In this document: piece after piece, positions 47,342-64,000 of the stretch
Position numbering within the stretch: the stretch's first letter is position 1
Layout of the letters: each line of letters opens with the position of its first letter
Assembly: GCA_004194705.1 (NCBI GenBank)
Contig: SADC01000090.1
Coordinates: 1-64,000, forward strand
DNA length: 64,000 bases
Direction of reading: 5' to 3'
Source of the DNA: Ditylenchus dipsaci
Lineage: Eukaryota > Nematoda > Chromadorea > Rhabditida > Anguinidae
The notes under the pieces: generated by a model
Told to the model about the DNA's origin: nothing
Seen by the model: the letters and a program-made list of their open reading frames with translations, nothing else
Databases searched by the model: none
Translations under genes and position numbers: made by a program

Positions 47342-47688
47342 CATGGTGTTTCAAGAAATTCGCCGGTTTAAAACAGTCATAACTTTCCTAAAGCGATTTT
47401 CAAAATTCTGTTTTCGCAATCAAGTTTTTTCGCCCACAATATTTTTTTGTTACGTAATGTGAAAAACACGATTTTGCTCGGTCCCCCTGTGGTTTGGCAC
47501 TTGTACTGTAGATGGTCTCTGGATGGCCAGGTCCCAAACCACAGTGGTACTAAGCAAAAATCGTGTTTTTCACATTACATACCAAAAAAATTTGTCGCCG
47601 AGAAAAATTGATTGACGAAATTTTGAAAATCGCTCTAGGACAAAAGTTATAACCGTTCTAAAACCGGCGAATTTCTTAAAACACCCTG
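47342..47688. mobile_element. Palindromic MITE, TGGTGTTTCAAGAAATTC ends, TA target site
   Basis: Flanking TA at 47340-47341 and 47689-47690. The arms are inverted along their whole length, including gaaaaacacgattttgctcg and its partner. The core ggtccccctgtggtttgg is shared with 10692-11051. Confidence 0.85.
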
Positions 47689-47902
47689 TATATCACCTTG
47701 TAACGTTGCTGATAGTGCTTTACGGTTCCAGCTCGAAGTTAGGACATGCGTAGTACCGGATGATTGAAATTTTTCGCTTATCAAACACCATATCAACCAT
47801 CAATCGGTTGATAAAATTGATCAACCGGTGTTCACCGGCGAATCAACCGTTCAATAATGCCGGCTGATTAAACCAGACTGGTTAAAATATTATCTGGTAT
47901 AT

Positions 47903-48133
47903 TTAAAGGGCATGCTCGTCGCCGATGGGAATATTTTGAAAAGCGGATACCAACGAAATTCAAACGAGAATTAATTTGACGAACTTTTGGAAAAGTCGAG
48001 GAAAAATTATAACTCCAGTGGGAATCGAACCGACGACCAACTTTCGCAGTACGCCGCCGCTATCCCGCTTGTTTGAATTGAGCTAGTACCCGCCTTTCAA
48101 AATATTCCATCGGCGACGAGCATGCCCCTTTAA
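47903..48133. mobile_element. Inverted-repeat element containing a tRNA-like SINE
   Basis: Ends TTAAAGGGCATGCTCGTC / GACGAGCATGCCCCTTTAA run inward for about 40 bp (cgccgatgggaatattttga). Inside, on the minus strand, TAGCTCAATTCAAACAAGCGGG and GGTTCGATTCCCACTGG are tRNA A- and B-box sequences at tRNA spacing. The TTAAAGG-type end links it to the MITE at 53206. Confidence 0.75.
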
Positions 48134-48139
48134 GTGGTG

Positions 48140-49282
48140 TTTTCAAGACAGTGTCTTTTAAAATTTTTATACATCGCAATCATCAGCATCACATAAACAC
48201 TCCTTCAAAACAGCGATATAAAAGCGGCAGCAGAAATAATAACGATATTAAATTTTTTTTAGGAGATACATGTTACCATTAGATAATTAGGAGTGCTGAC
48301 TTTGAAAACAATCACATTGAGTGAAATTTTCGGGACTCTAAAATTTTATATTTCGTGGTGTTTAAAATAGTACAGCACTTTTTTCTCATAGGGTTTAGTC
48401 AAATAGTATCTACTAACAAAAAAGCCATTATGATTGTTGAAGCCTGTCCAAAATGATAGCGTTTGGCTGTCGGGTGACCTTAGACTTAGAATATGATGGT
48501 GAACGTCGATTTTAAATAAAAATCAGATATGTTTTTTTTGTTTATTTAAAAATTTTTAACTGAAAAGAAAAAGAGGCCAGCGTATGATGGCCGCGACTAA
48601 AATATGCCTTACGAATTTTTCTAGAATCTGTGACTAACATTGGAGTACTTTATATTCAGATTTTAAAAGAAAAAAAGTTATAGGGTATTGCTTCTAGGGT
48701 CGACTAATCGCGAAAAACATATTTTCTGGTATTCTTTGTTGTTGAAAATGCATCTTTTTAGCCCCGTAAGCATCTTTTTCGAGTTGGCCACCCGTCATGA
48801 AATGTGGTCTATCAGAATAATATGTGACAACCAAACGCCATAATTGTGGACTTAGCTTTAGAGCAGAAGAATGTGAAATTCATGCAAACGAGATTTTAAA
48901 AGTATTATTATAAATTTTTGTCTTCCAATTTTATAGACAAACAAAACAGTTTTGCACAAATAGAGGACTCTTAAATGTTGGACATAGACAGAGGGTGGTA
49001 AAAACAACAGAAGTCAAGGACGACATTTTACACTGATCATTATTTTGCGTAAGATTTCGAAAAGCAAACAGAATTGTGCGAGTGAAACCGTAAAAACTAT
49101 TCCATATGTATAATATTAATATCCGCTCCTTCTTGCTGAATAGGGGAAAAGACTTTGTGTGCTGAATTTACATAGAGCCACACTAGATTTAGCAACAGAA
49201 AAAAAATTAACCACTCTAATTGCGCATTATTAACAAAACATAGGCTAGAACATAATAATAATAGTTGACTTGTCTCCTGCCC
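48140..49282. other. No gene recognised; 3' flank of G-alpha-q
   Basis: AT-rich DNA between a MITE and the G-alpha-q stop codon. It probably includes that gene's 3' UTR (minus strand), but no AATAAA on the minus strand can be assigned with confidence. Confidence 0.4.
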
Positions 49283-54894
<5,612 letters not shown>

Positions 54895-54959
54895 GGGGGC
54901 CGTTGCGGCGTTTAGCTTTCCCGTCTTGAACACTGTTGAATCCACACAAACACAGCTTT

Positions 54960-56400
54960 AGGGTGTGCGTGTGGACTAAATACTACGGTTTTAGTAGATA
55001 GGATAGAAAGTAAAAAACAATATGGTAGTCAATCAGCAATGCTTGAAAGATAGCGACAAATCCTATTTATTTTAACTGAATACCGATGTCGACCACCACT
55101 TAGAGTATAGCCGGACGCTAATACTACAGGATAATATCTTTATTCAGAACAAAAGCAAAAAGATGAGCCTTCTTTACAACAACCTTGAATTCACTATATA
55201 TCTTGATTGTTGCCGAAGTAAACAAGTGTAGAATAGGAACAAGTAGAGCAATAACGATCACATCAACTGCAGGCAATACTATAGCAAACTGAAAGCAAAT
55301 CAAGACCTCTCTCCGCACACTACCACCAAGAGATGTTCCAAACAAGAAGATCTAAATATAAGGAATCATTAATAACAGACAAGTCGGGAAAGCGTTGAAA
55401 TAATTGAGCAAGGCAAACAAGCCTAAAGTATTCGTTAATAAATAAAAACCTAACATACTTCATTTAATAATAATTGCGAAAACTATTAGTAACAAATTCA
55501 AGAGCCCACATACAACCTGAACGTAAAGCTGAAACACAGGAGATCAGTGTGTAGAACAACAACAACTAGAACAACAAAGTGCAAGATAAAATTAATGAAC
55601 TTTTCGCCTGCGGCGGGCACAACGCCAAACTAGTTGTGTGTGTGCATGTGTACGAGGAATGAAGACAGAGGCAGAGAATGGCAACCAGCAGATTGTTGTT
55701 TTCCGTTCTGTTTGGGACAAAATGAAACTTTACCTTTTAAATCTTGGCGTTCTGTCTTTCTAATTTTATTATTGATTACGGTGCTGTCGCTGTCTGCTTT
55801 TATTCTCTTGCTTCATAGCTGCCTTTTTTTTCGCAAGCAGCAACAATTTTTCATAACAAAAATAGTACAAATAAATTTTAATAAAGAAAGTTGAAATTTT
55901 TCTATAACGACATTAAAAATTTTAATTAGCATTCTGACGTTATGATCTGCAGGTCAATGGCGATCTAGAAATCATACCAAAGATATATTCTAGAGCAACA
56001 TTGGATAACATTTGGTTCTGAATCCGGTGCCAAAATATGCCTGGTCCCGCTGTTGTTTTTACTGAAAGGTTTATCTTAAAGGAACATGGCATGTGCAAAA
56101 TTTCAAAGTCGTTCGAAGTAACTCAAAAAGTACCTTGAGAGACAAAAGAAAACTCTCACTCGCTAATTCAAATTTTGAGAAAATTTTCGAAAAAGAATGC
56201 GCGTTTATTGGTTTAAACCGCTTTTCGAGCCAAAGGAATGATGTACCTTCCAGATGGTTTCAGTTCCCTATAAGTAAAGTGAGTACCATCCATGTGATTT
56301 TAGTACAGTAAGGTAGATCATGCTTTAGGCACTGCAAACAATAAAAAAAGGCAATAAATGGGATTTAACTTATTGTGTATTAACATAAGTTCCATGAACG
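54960..56400. other. Upstream of G-alpha-q: no further gene recognised
   Basis: Presumed promoter and 5' flank of the G-alpha-q gene (minus strand). Open frames here (for example 55634-55894 on plus) show no domain. A half-copy of the TTAAAGGRRCATG family lies near 56075-56175. Confidence 0.4.
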
Positions 56401-56412
56401 TTATTTCCTTAT

Positions 56413-56630
56413 TTTCAAGAAGGGGTGCCACTATATCGAGATTCGCAGGTCTTTTCGGCAAAACTTCGACTATTTTAGAAACAACCGGTAAAATTGGAAT
56501 CCTTGCGATATTTGGGACTAGACTGACGGATCAGGTTCCGCAAAAACCTTCAAAAATCAAGCTAAAAAAATCGTCGGACCGAAGGCGGGAACGAACTTGA
56601 GGGGGTGCCCTATATCGAGACTCGACTGTA
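56413..56630. mobile_element. Half-copy of pogo/Tigger-like element
   Basis: The right part (ggaatccttgcgatatttg, then gtcggaccgaaggcgggaac, ending cgagactcgactgta) matches the right arm of the element at 10253-10684. The left end (gccactatatcgagattcg) is a degraded inverse of the terminus. Confidence 0.7.
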
Positions 56631-57161
56631 TTTTGTTTATAAATTGATGTTCCCCACCATCAGAATGAAGAAAATCGAGAAAAAAATTTGCACTTTTTTG
56701 CTTTGGTCCTCCTGTTATCATTTTCTACCATAAAAATCAAATTTTCATTTTGAATCAGAAATAACAAATCCAGCATTCTGACACCAGATTCGTGATCAGC
56801 GTACCCGGTTTTCTCATGAAACTAGTCATAAACGCTAAAATTGTCTGTCATATTTTCTATTCGGTTTGAGACAAAAGCGTTGAGTTAAGGCCTGTTCACA
56901 ATGGTGACTGCAGCGTGTGGCTTCAGCGTGTGGCGTGGCGCTGCAGCTGCATGGGTATTCACAATGTGTCGCCACACGCCACACTCTGCAGCCACAGCCA
57001 CACGCTACACGCTGCAGCCACACTCTGTTCACAATGGGAAAAATGAAGGTGCCCATATCTTAATCCAAACATTATCTTTATTACTATTCAGCCCAACTAT
57101 TCAATCACTATTCGTACTGAATAGTACTATTGAGTCAACAACAACACAACACAACAATATT

Positions 57162-57636
57162 CTAGATCATTCTTCCTTGCCACTCCACTGCGCCTTCTTC
57201 TTTGAAATATCGCACAAGCCTTTGGCGGACTTCTTCGGCTTCCAATCGACTTCTGTTCGCTCCGCGCCTTCGCATTTCAGCCGGTTGAAGAGATCGAAGA
57301 GGATTCTGCACTTCTGTTCGCCAAAGCCCGTTCGGTTCATTCCCCAGTCCTGTATCGGCCATCGCACCTGCATTGAGAGATCCCTCGTCAATCAAGAAGT
57401 TGTGGAGAGCACAGCATGCCTTGACAATCAAATCGGCCACCTTATCAGATATTGAGGGCTGTAGCACTTCATAGATGGCTAGGCACGTTTCACAAACGAC
57501 ATATTCCACACTTGAAATCCCCATTCGAAATTGACCAGCTAGCAAACGAAAACTTTCCCCGGTGGCCAGGAAACGCAGTGTGACGACGAGACGCTCTTCG
57601 GGCGAAATTGGTTCACGGATTAAAGTTTTGGTCAGC
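57162..57636 (-). pseudogene. PIF/Harbinger transposase lacking its DDE core
   Basis: After an acceptor at 57637-57638 the frame reads REPISPEERLVVTLRFLATG, ESFRLLAGQFRMG, and CLAIYEVLQP, the conserved Harbinger N-terminal helices. It then jumps straight to DLIVKACCALHNFLIDEG, the conserved C-terminal block. The DDE nuclease region of about 150-200 residues between them is absent, but the frame stays open to the stop at 57162. The junction lies near 57440. This gives a catalytically dead protein of about 158 residues. Confidence 0.85.
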
Positions 57637-57723
57637 CTGAATTTACCACTTCAGCACATGCACAAAGCAAAAAGAAAGAGAAAATAAAAACCAGTTGAAA
57701 AGAAGAAGTTGAAAAGTGTCCTG

Positions 57724-58058
57724 CCTCGCATAGCCATCTCGCAGATTTCCCCTTTTTCGACGCTTTCTTTCCATCTAATAAAATGAAATAAGCATCTTGT
57801 CAAAAAAAGCAAATAAATAATGCAAAACAAACCCTCAATGCCAACCGACTTCGCAATTCTTGACCAGATGGGACTCTTGTGCGTGTTGTTCAAGTACTCC
57901 TTGAGAGACTTGTCGTAGAGGCAGCGCTCCTTTTTCACTTCCTGAATCAACTTGACGAGAATTGGATCTGCTTTCGAGTCCTCTTCGAGAGATTTGATCG
58001 GCTTTTCCACACTTGTTTTTGTCGGCGAAGCGAAGAGCTCATCATCACTTGTAGACAT
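57724..58058 (-). CDS. MADF/Myb-like accessory protein of Harbinger element
   Basis: Exon 1 (58058-57833) starts MSTSDDELFASPTKTSVEKP and contains LVKLIQEVKKERCLYDKSLK, then KSPIWSRIAKSVGIE: the first two helices of a MADF domain. After a 58-nt intron, exon 2 (57774 down) has DGKKASKKG and, one base out of frame, NLRDGYARQ, the third helix. In Harbinger elements this protein binds the ends and imports the transposase. One missing base in exon 2 is likely. The 3' end is not well defined. Confidence 0.7.
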
Positions 58059-58512
58059 TTTGATCTGAAAAACAAGAAATTAAAGCAAGGAAATATAAGC
58101 AACAATATTTAACAAGGAAACAAAACAACAACATTTCTACTCGAAAGCAACTATAAAAAATAAAATGAAATCACAAACATAAACACAAAGTGAAAATTTT
58201 CAAAAAAACGCCACACTATTTTCAAATATTTTCGAAAGTGTGGCTGTGGCTGCAGCGTGTGGCTGCAGCGACAAATATTTCCCATTGTGAACAGAGTGTG
58301 GCTGCAGCGTGTGGCTGCAGCGTGTGGCGACGCATTGTGAACACCCAATCGCCACACGCTGCAGCTGTAGCCACCATTGTGAACAGGCTTTTACTACGAA
58401 TTGCCTTTTTTCTGCAAATGACCACAGAAGGACGAAGGCGAAAAAGTGCAAACAATTTTTTTCTAGATTTTTTAAATTCTGGTGGTAGTAAACATTAATT
58501 TATAAACAAAAT

Positions 58513-58605
58513 ATGGTTCTTTTCCTTTATCCGGATGACCTCTACAAAATACTTATAGAGTTATAGAGGTCTTTTATAAAGGTCATCCGGATAAAGGAAA
58601 AGAAC
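58513..58605. repeat. 93-bp perfect hairpin
   Basis: ggttcttttcctttatccgg and the following gatgacctct pair with their reverse complement ending at about 58605; the loop is about 25 bp. The ends and size suggest a tiny MITE just right of the Harbinger element. Confidence 0.75.
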
Positions 58606-58639
58606 CCAAAATATTATTAGTCATAAAGATCATATTTTG

Positions 58640-58885
58640 AAATTCTCGCCAAAAAGGTGACACGAGCATTCCTGTAACTTTTTTCAATACTCAATACATT
58701 TTTTAATTTTAGCGGCTTGTTTAAAATTAGAATTGGCGGTTGAAAGTTCTCTTTTGTCTCTTTCTGTACTGTTTTGAGTCGTTTAAAACATTTCAAAATA
58801 ATGCAGTGGTGACCAAAAGAGAACTTGTCCCGCCAATTAAAATGTTGGACATGCCGCTGCACTCGAAAACCGTGGCCCGTTAACA
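58640..58885. mobile_element. Diverged MITE of the TTAAAGGAGCATG family
   Basis: Inverted words attggcggttgaaagttctc and gagaacttgtcccgccaat and the neighbouring ggacatgccgctgcac match the MITE at 53206-53408, but the ends are degraded. Confidence 0.55.
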
Positions 58886-58899
58886 ATTTTTCGGCCAAA

Positions 58900-59374
58900 A
58901 TTTGACTTTTCGCCTGACAAGACCAGTATCAACCACCTTAAAAGAGTATCTAAAGACTCAAAAAGATTAGATTAAATTTTAGAAGCACTTCGGAGATACC
59001 ACTGACTTCAGCATCCATAGCCTGCTGCATCTTCATCAGTCCATCTTCTTCGTAACCAACATTGCTATTTATCCGCTTGACACGGTTGAATGTGTTTTCA
59101 CCATGACCGATCTCGGTCATCACCGATTCATGCTCGGTTATAACTTCCAGCCTCCCACGCCTACCTAAGGGTCCTTGACCTTGGTTGTACTGGACCCAAC
59201 CACTCAAAAAGTTCATTAGCCTAGGCCTTGACCCTCCCTCTATTTTAAAATTAAATTTTTGACGCTAGTGTAATATACCCTCCCAAACAGCAGTGTCAAT
59301 ACTTTTTGGAGGGTACCTAAAACCACCATTTTTTTTAAAAAAAGTTATACAAAAGCCTTGTTAGTAATAGCTTA
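58900..59374. other. No gene recognised
   Basis: A minus-strand open frame at 58950-59216 is rich in charged residues but has no recognised domain and no clear splice partners. It could be an exon of a gene interrupted by the large transposon on its right; I leave it uncalled. Confidence 0.35.
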
Positions 59375-59554
59375 GTCCTGAGTAGAGCTGAAATCTAGCG
59401 TTCGGGCGGGATTTCGGGACGGATTTTCAGCCAAAAAATTTCGGGATCGGGATTATCGCTAAAAATTTCGGGATCCCGTCGGGATCCCGTTCAAATTTCG
59501 GGATTTTTTCATTTTTTGTTTTTTACAAGAAATCACCCACAAACATTGCTTTAT

Positions 59555-59662
59555 GAGGTAACACTATAGAATCACCCCCCAGCTAGCGAAAAATTTACTT
59601 TTCCTGAAGGGGAAAAGACCCGTCTCATATTGTTTCTCGGGGTGATTCTATAGTATAGCCTC
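59555..59662. mobile_element. Short MITE nested in transposon TIR
   Basis: Ends ctatagaatcacccc / ggggtgattctatag form a 108-bp inverted repeat inside the left terminal repeat of the large element. No counterpart exists in the right repeat, so it inserted after the element formed. Confidence 0.75.
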
Positions 59663-60538
59663 TATGATTACGAATACACCTTCAGTAAACACTTTATATG
59701 GCTACGCTTCACATAATCGACATAATTCAATAAATTATTATTATTAATAATATATCAACGGTAAAGCTTTGTTCAAAAAAAATTATCATTTCGCTTAAAT
59801 GTCGGCTGGTCAACACTGGCGAAGGAAAGTTTAGCACAAGCTATGTGATGAATCACTTTTTTGTTCAACGAAGAGAGTTCTCCTACAAATTAAAAGAATG
59901 TTACAAAAAGATAACGCAGCTTTGGACAAGTAATAACACCTTTCGGCAAAATCTTTAAAAATTGGCGCATTTTTACTAATTTGTAAATCATGTTTAAACG
60001 ACTCCTAAGTAATTTTTATATGCTTAAAACGATAAAAAAGTTATTTTCGGACAGTTTGCTACATAAAAAATGGATTTTCAAAAAAACCTTTTTTGACCAA
60101 AATGTGACCTTTTGCCTTGGGGAACCAAAAGGAACCACAAAAAACCTTTAAGCTGTTCCATTGTTCTTCTCTAACAAAGCAAAACTGAACTAAAAAGAGG
60201 ACTTAGATGAATATCTCCAAAAGATGGAATTTGAACATAGTTTTGTTAACTGGGGCCTACCGCATAAAGAAACTCTGGTATGCATGCTTTTTCATGCATC
60301 CAGAGTCACTTTCGAGTGATTTGTGTCTAAGGTATGTGGGTGTGCGCATCTCAACCCAACCAACAAGCCCCCTGCGCCCCGAAGGGGCACGGCGTGTCAA
60401 ATCGGTCAAAAGACCAAATCGGGCTTGGCGTTCTGTCTTTTGGCGGAATTTCAAAATTTACTTGTTTGGTGTGTTTTTTCAATCTTTGCCGTTTTTTATT
60501 CAAAATTTATTCAAAATATCAAAATTTCTAACGATTCA

Positions 60539-63101
60539 TCAGCGATTACTTGTAAGCAAATTTAAGTATTCTTCATCAACAATGAGCATTTCTTCGTCTG
60601 GAATTGACTCAATCTGAACATCCTCGTCAAAAAGAGTGTTCCGAATGCAGCTGTTATTGGTGAGCCTCTCATAAATCAATACCTGATCTCTGACGTTTCC
60701 AACTCTAGTCATATCCAAGTTTACTTGGTGGTGAACGCTCTCCACAGGCTGTTCATTCAGCTTTCCCCAAGTATTAAACCTCTTCACAAATTCCATGGTA
60801 TGTTTGGTCAGCCAGTGAAATTTCGGTGTGAAGTGTAGTGCTGTTACTGTTTTCGCAAATTCCTGGATGTGTTTAAGTTAAATATATTTAGAGAATGTTA
60901 AAACGATAACCTTATATTTGTTCCGAAATTCCAATATCTCCAGATCCAATTTCGCAATTTCCAACTCGGTCAAGAATTCTGATTTTGTATACGATTGGAT
61001 GGAGCCAAGACGACAAAGCAAATCACGAATAGAATTTCTCTTTTTAGATTCAGGTAAAATTTCCGTGATAGTTTTTGCACCGTCCATTGATAGCAATTTA
61101 CGAATATGATTTCCCACAAATCTAGGGTTATAAGTTAGTTTTATTTAAGTTGCTGCGTTAATTAATTCTTTACCTTTGATGGAATGCCCTTCTGTCTGCA
61201 CCTACTTTTAAGTAAGCATTCTCCAGTTCAGTGTAGATATCGCCCTGTGCCTTCTTGGTTTTTTCTTTCTTTTTACCATGTTTAGGACTGGAGCCACTAT
61301 CATTGCAGCAGGTACATACGCCAATTCTTCATCTGCGTCGAGTTCATTGCAATATGCTTCAAGCACTTTCAGTAATTCCATGGCAATGCCCATAATAAGG
61401 TGCAAAGGAGAAGGAACAACATGGCTGAGTGGGATATTTAATAGCGGTGGTTTAGAGATAGAGAACGCTTTCTTCGACAGTACTGTTGTATTTTTTGGCC
61501 ACTCTAAACATTTAGTTTATTACTTCATTACTTTTTTTAAATTACTTCTATTCCATGCTGGTAAACGTTGAGGCATTGCACTATATCTTCAAGTGTGCGG
61601 AGTTCGGAGTGGATGACGCGCCCTTTGCTGAGATCGTCCTTGGAAATTTTGCAAAGCAAGCAATTAAAACTACTGCTAGCTCCATGTGGCCATAAATTGT
61701 ACATAGAAACTTCATGTCAGCTACAACAAAGCACATCACTTCATAATTTCGGCCACCAATCTGAACTTCTCGGAGATTTTCAATTTGAGGCATGATTGTT
61801 TTAAAGGCGATTTGGAGATTATTTGCACTTTCGTCGCCAGGAAATAGTCCAATGAACATCATATTATTGACTGCGTTGGAAAGGGCACATTACCAATAAT
61901 GAGTCCCAGCTTTGTAACTTCATTTCCTTTATCACCGGTAAGAGCTAGCCATATCTTTCCGTTGAAGGGTCCATCCAAAAGGAGCTTTCCATTTCTCATC
62001 AAGCGATTAAGTCGCATTTCAACGAACTCTTTTATATTGGTACATAATCTCAAAGTGGCATTGCTAAACACCTTAACACCTTCTTTTGTGCTGTCGAGCT
62101 GCTCTGTCTTGTTCACATACACCGCTTTTTCACAAAGTGATTTAATGAGTTTTCTGACTTGGTGGTTAGGGGCGAGAAAATCCTTCTTTAACACATTTAT
62201 GAGGTCGGATTTCATTAGCTCTCGCTGTTTCCAACTCATCTTCCACTTAGTCATCAGCTTTAAGTCTAGCAATGGATCTATTAAGTCTTTTGAGGGGGTT
62301 CTGTCAGTGAATCGAATAGGAGTTCGTTCTTTTTTCGGCTGCTCAATATTGAAGTATTGGAAAAATCTGTGATTTACATCTGCCAAATCCTCCATCGTCA
62401 CCTATATTTATTTAATCAATTTCATATATCTTAAATAATTACTTACTTTATCAGACTCCTGAAATCCAGCTTCAACCATTTTGGTAACACGAGCATCTTT
62501 ACCCTGATTGGTCAGCTCACAATACGGTTTCATAGACACAGGTCTGGAACTGATTGTTGATGTTTTCCTAAGCTGGTTGATTACTTCTTGTTTCTCTGCA
62601 GATAATTTATTGAGAGTGTCGATGGATCTTTGCTTCTCTATGGCATCAATACGGCATTGACTAATAGTCAGTTCACTCTCCGCCAGTAATTTTTTAACCC
62701 TTCAATCATGTTATCCTGAAATCCACCAATTATGCTTATGTTCAGAGAAATATTTAACTTTTACCTTTTCGTGTAGTTCGCCATTAATTTGATTTAGCCG
62801 CTCATGAAGCTGGCGCAGCTGCTCCTCTTTTTCAAGCATCAGCGTGCTCTTTTCCTGATTGCTGGCCTGACATTTCATCAATTGGTGTTGAATATCGGAA
62901 ATGACGTCATCTTTTTTAGAAGTCCATTCTCAGCCAACTCAGCCCTTTCTCTTAAGGTTGGTGGCTTAGGAGATGGTGGAGGCCGATTAGCTGCCCGTGC
63001 AGCGTTTGCCAGACGCAGCTTCTCCAGATTCTGCTGCTCTTTTCCGCTTCCTTTGCGCGCCAGGCTTTGGCTGCGTCAGATTTTTTCTGATCGTTGTCCA
63101 T
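60539..63101 (-). CDS. Transposase, DDE-like, superfamily not assigned
   Basis: Six exons: 63101-62765, 62715-62447, 62401-61567, 61503-61174, 61121-60911, 60862-60539. Phases agree for a 770-residue protein if seven single missing bases, mostly in A/T runs, are allowed for (for example 63040, 62915, 62692, 61890). Order: a coiled-coil N-terminus (EKEEQLRQLHERL, DTLNKLSAEKQEV); a helical region; then IWLALTGDKGNEV (candidate first Asp), CFVVADMKFLCTIYGH (second Asp) followed by a CLLC pair, PSPLHLIMGI, a CTCC knuckle, and TWGKLNEQPVESVHHQ (candidate Glu). Similar proteins occur as unnamed repeats in many invertebrates, from memory. It lacks the hAT CxxH block and SERxFS dimerisation motif. 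It would cut and paste the flanking element. Confidence 0.8.
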
Positions 63102-64000
63102 TAATTATACCTAAAAAGTGTAAATTTACTAAAACTTGTTCGATCTCCGCATAAAGTGTTCATATGAAAAAACCAAAGATACCAGCAGAAAGCTGGTGAA
63201 AAATACTACAAAACTGTAGGACAGATTATTTTTCCGGGAGAAATCACTGAGAACGAGCTATTTAAAGTTGGCGAGCTGACTCTGCCAACCGCCAATTCAA
63301 ACTTCTATTTGTTCAAAATCTTTGAATTTCTGATAAAATTAGGTAAATTTTTTCACCAATCGATAGAGCGATTCCTGGGCAATCCACTGATTTAAAAATA
63401 GCTCATATAGGACACATATAAGCATGAGTTACAAATAAGAATACAAAGTTGAGAAAATATGAGAAAGTTACTACAAATTTAATCGTGTTCAAATTTTTGT
63501 CTTGACTAGAAAAATGTCGATTTGGTGTTTTGACCGATTTGACACGCCGTGGGGGGCGCAGGGGGCTTGGTGGTTAGAGATGCGCGCGCGCACTTACCTT
63601 AGACATAATTCCGAGCAAGACTCTTGATCAAAAATGCATTAAGCGACTCTTTTTGCCCAGCTCCAGTGACCAAAACGCGGTAGAATCCCTTAATACAAGG
63701 TGTTTTGCCTTGGTCCCCCAAGGCAATAAGTCTTATTTTGACCAAAGAATTTTTTTTCAAAAAATCTATTTTTTACGTGGAAAAGTGTCAGAAAACAACT
63801 TTTTAATCGTTTTAAGCATATAAAAATTACTTAGAAGTCGTTTAAACATGATTTACAAATGTGCAAAAAATGCCAAAAATCCCAAAAATCAATCGGGCGG
63901 GATCGGGATCCCGTCGGGATTTCGTCCGTTTCCAGCTCTAGTCCTGAGCTTGAACCTAAGCCTGCAGGCCTAATCCTAAATTATTGGGTTCGGGTATTAT

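Larger units (their letters stand above)
56889..58388 (-). mobile_element. PIF/Harbinger element with GTGTGGCTGCAGC arrays
   Basis: Ends GCCTGTTCACAATGGTG and the inverse (58371-58388) bound it. Each end carries an array of the ~12-bp word gtgtggctgcagc (56912-57028; 58238-58370), so here too the terminal repeat is a minisatellite. TAA precedes the left end; the right-hand duplication is not clear. Two minus-strand genes lie inside: a MADF protein and an incomplete transposase, the usual two-gene Harbinger layout. Confidence 0.88.
59383..63940 (-). mobile_element. 4.56-kb autonomous-type DNA transposon, 8-bp TSD
   Basis: A perfect duplication GTCCTGAG flanks it (59375-59382, 63941-63948). 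Ends begin TAGAGCTG and end CAGCTCTA, followed by a CGGGATCCCG-rich zone on both sides. The right terminal repeat runs to about 63510 (430 bp). The left matches it in blocks out to about 60435 because extra DNA, including a MITE at 59555-59662, lies within it. The blocks tcatgtttaaacgact, tatatgcttaaaacgat and acggcgtgtcaaatcggtca pair across 3.5 kb. Between them lies a six-exon gene. Exact TSDs imply recent movement. Confidence 0.95.

Noticed and set aside
55124..55345. Hydrophobic 73-codon minus-strand frame upstream of G-alpha-q
   Set aside because: Could suggest a membrane protein, but there are no splice partners, no family resemblance, and it falls in the presumed 5' flank.
58950..59216. 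Charged 88-codon minus-strand frame next to the large transposon
   Set aside because: Some protein-like character, but no recognised domain or exon boundaries; not enough to call.

Overview
The window is eukaryotic: genes are split by short GT-AG introns (about 45-60 nt), about 36-37% GC by eye, and most of the DNA outside exons is repeats. The best guess is a nematode or another trans-splicing invertebrate. The G-alpha-q protein reads most like nematode EGL-30. There is a small emerin-type LEM protein. Several start codons sit 5-40 nt after a splice-acceptor-like sequence. The taxon is an inference; no rRNA or mitochondrial marker is present.

Host genes, left to right: a two-cluster C2H2 zinc-finger gene (minus, 13475-6370, 11 exons) with a SANT/Myb gene nested in its large intron on the plus strand (11168-11956); a zinc-finger 3' fragment (minus, 18442-18023); beta-tubulin (plus, 26111-27794, 8 exons); a second two-cluster zinc-finger gene (minus, 35478-29843, 7 exons); a third zinc-finger gene (minus, 40435-37434, 8 exons); an emerin-like LEM-domain gene (plus, 40905-43441, 4 exons); and G-alpha-q (minus, 54894-49283, 8 exons). 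The zinc-finger genes are related, share a finger with a Pro-Ser-Lys-Ile signature, and all lie on one strand, suggesting a local family expansion.

The rest is a dense, nested set of DNA transposons, several bounded by exact target-site duplications (TSDs). Examples are a 4.56-kb autonomous-looking element (59383-63940, 8-bp TSD) with a six-exon DDE-like transposase I cannot assign to a superfamily; a hAT deletion derivative (15989-17477, 8-bp TSD) inserted in another inverted-repeat element; a PIF/Harbinger element with a MADF gene and a transposase lacking its catalytic core (56889-58388); a Tc1/mariner-type element (50097-50881, TA) inserted in the centre of another palindrome inside a G-alpha-q intron; and MULE fragments.

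The most striking feature is a class of foldback elements whose terminal inverted repeats are head-to-head arrays of a short (about 11-25 bp) unit, with a different unit in each element. At least eight show flanking 8-9 bp TSDs or 13-bp direct repeats. Four lie in introns or just downstream of host genes, and several carry coding-like interiors.

Nearly every conserved reading frame, in host genes and transposons alike, is broken by single missing bases, mostly in short homopolymers, while splice sites and phases stay intact. This looks like uncorrected consensus deletions rather than gene death, so frameshifts here should not be read as pseudogenes without checking reads.
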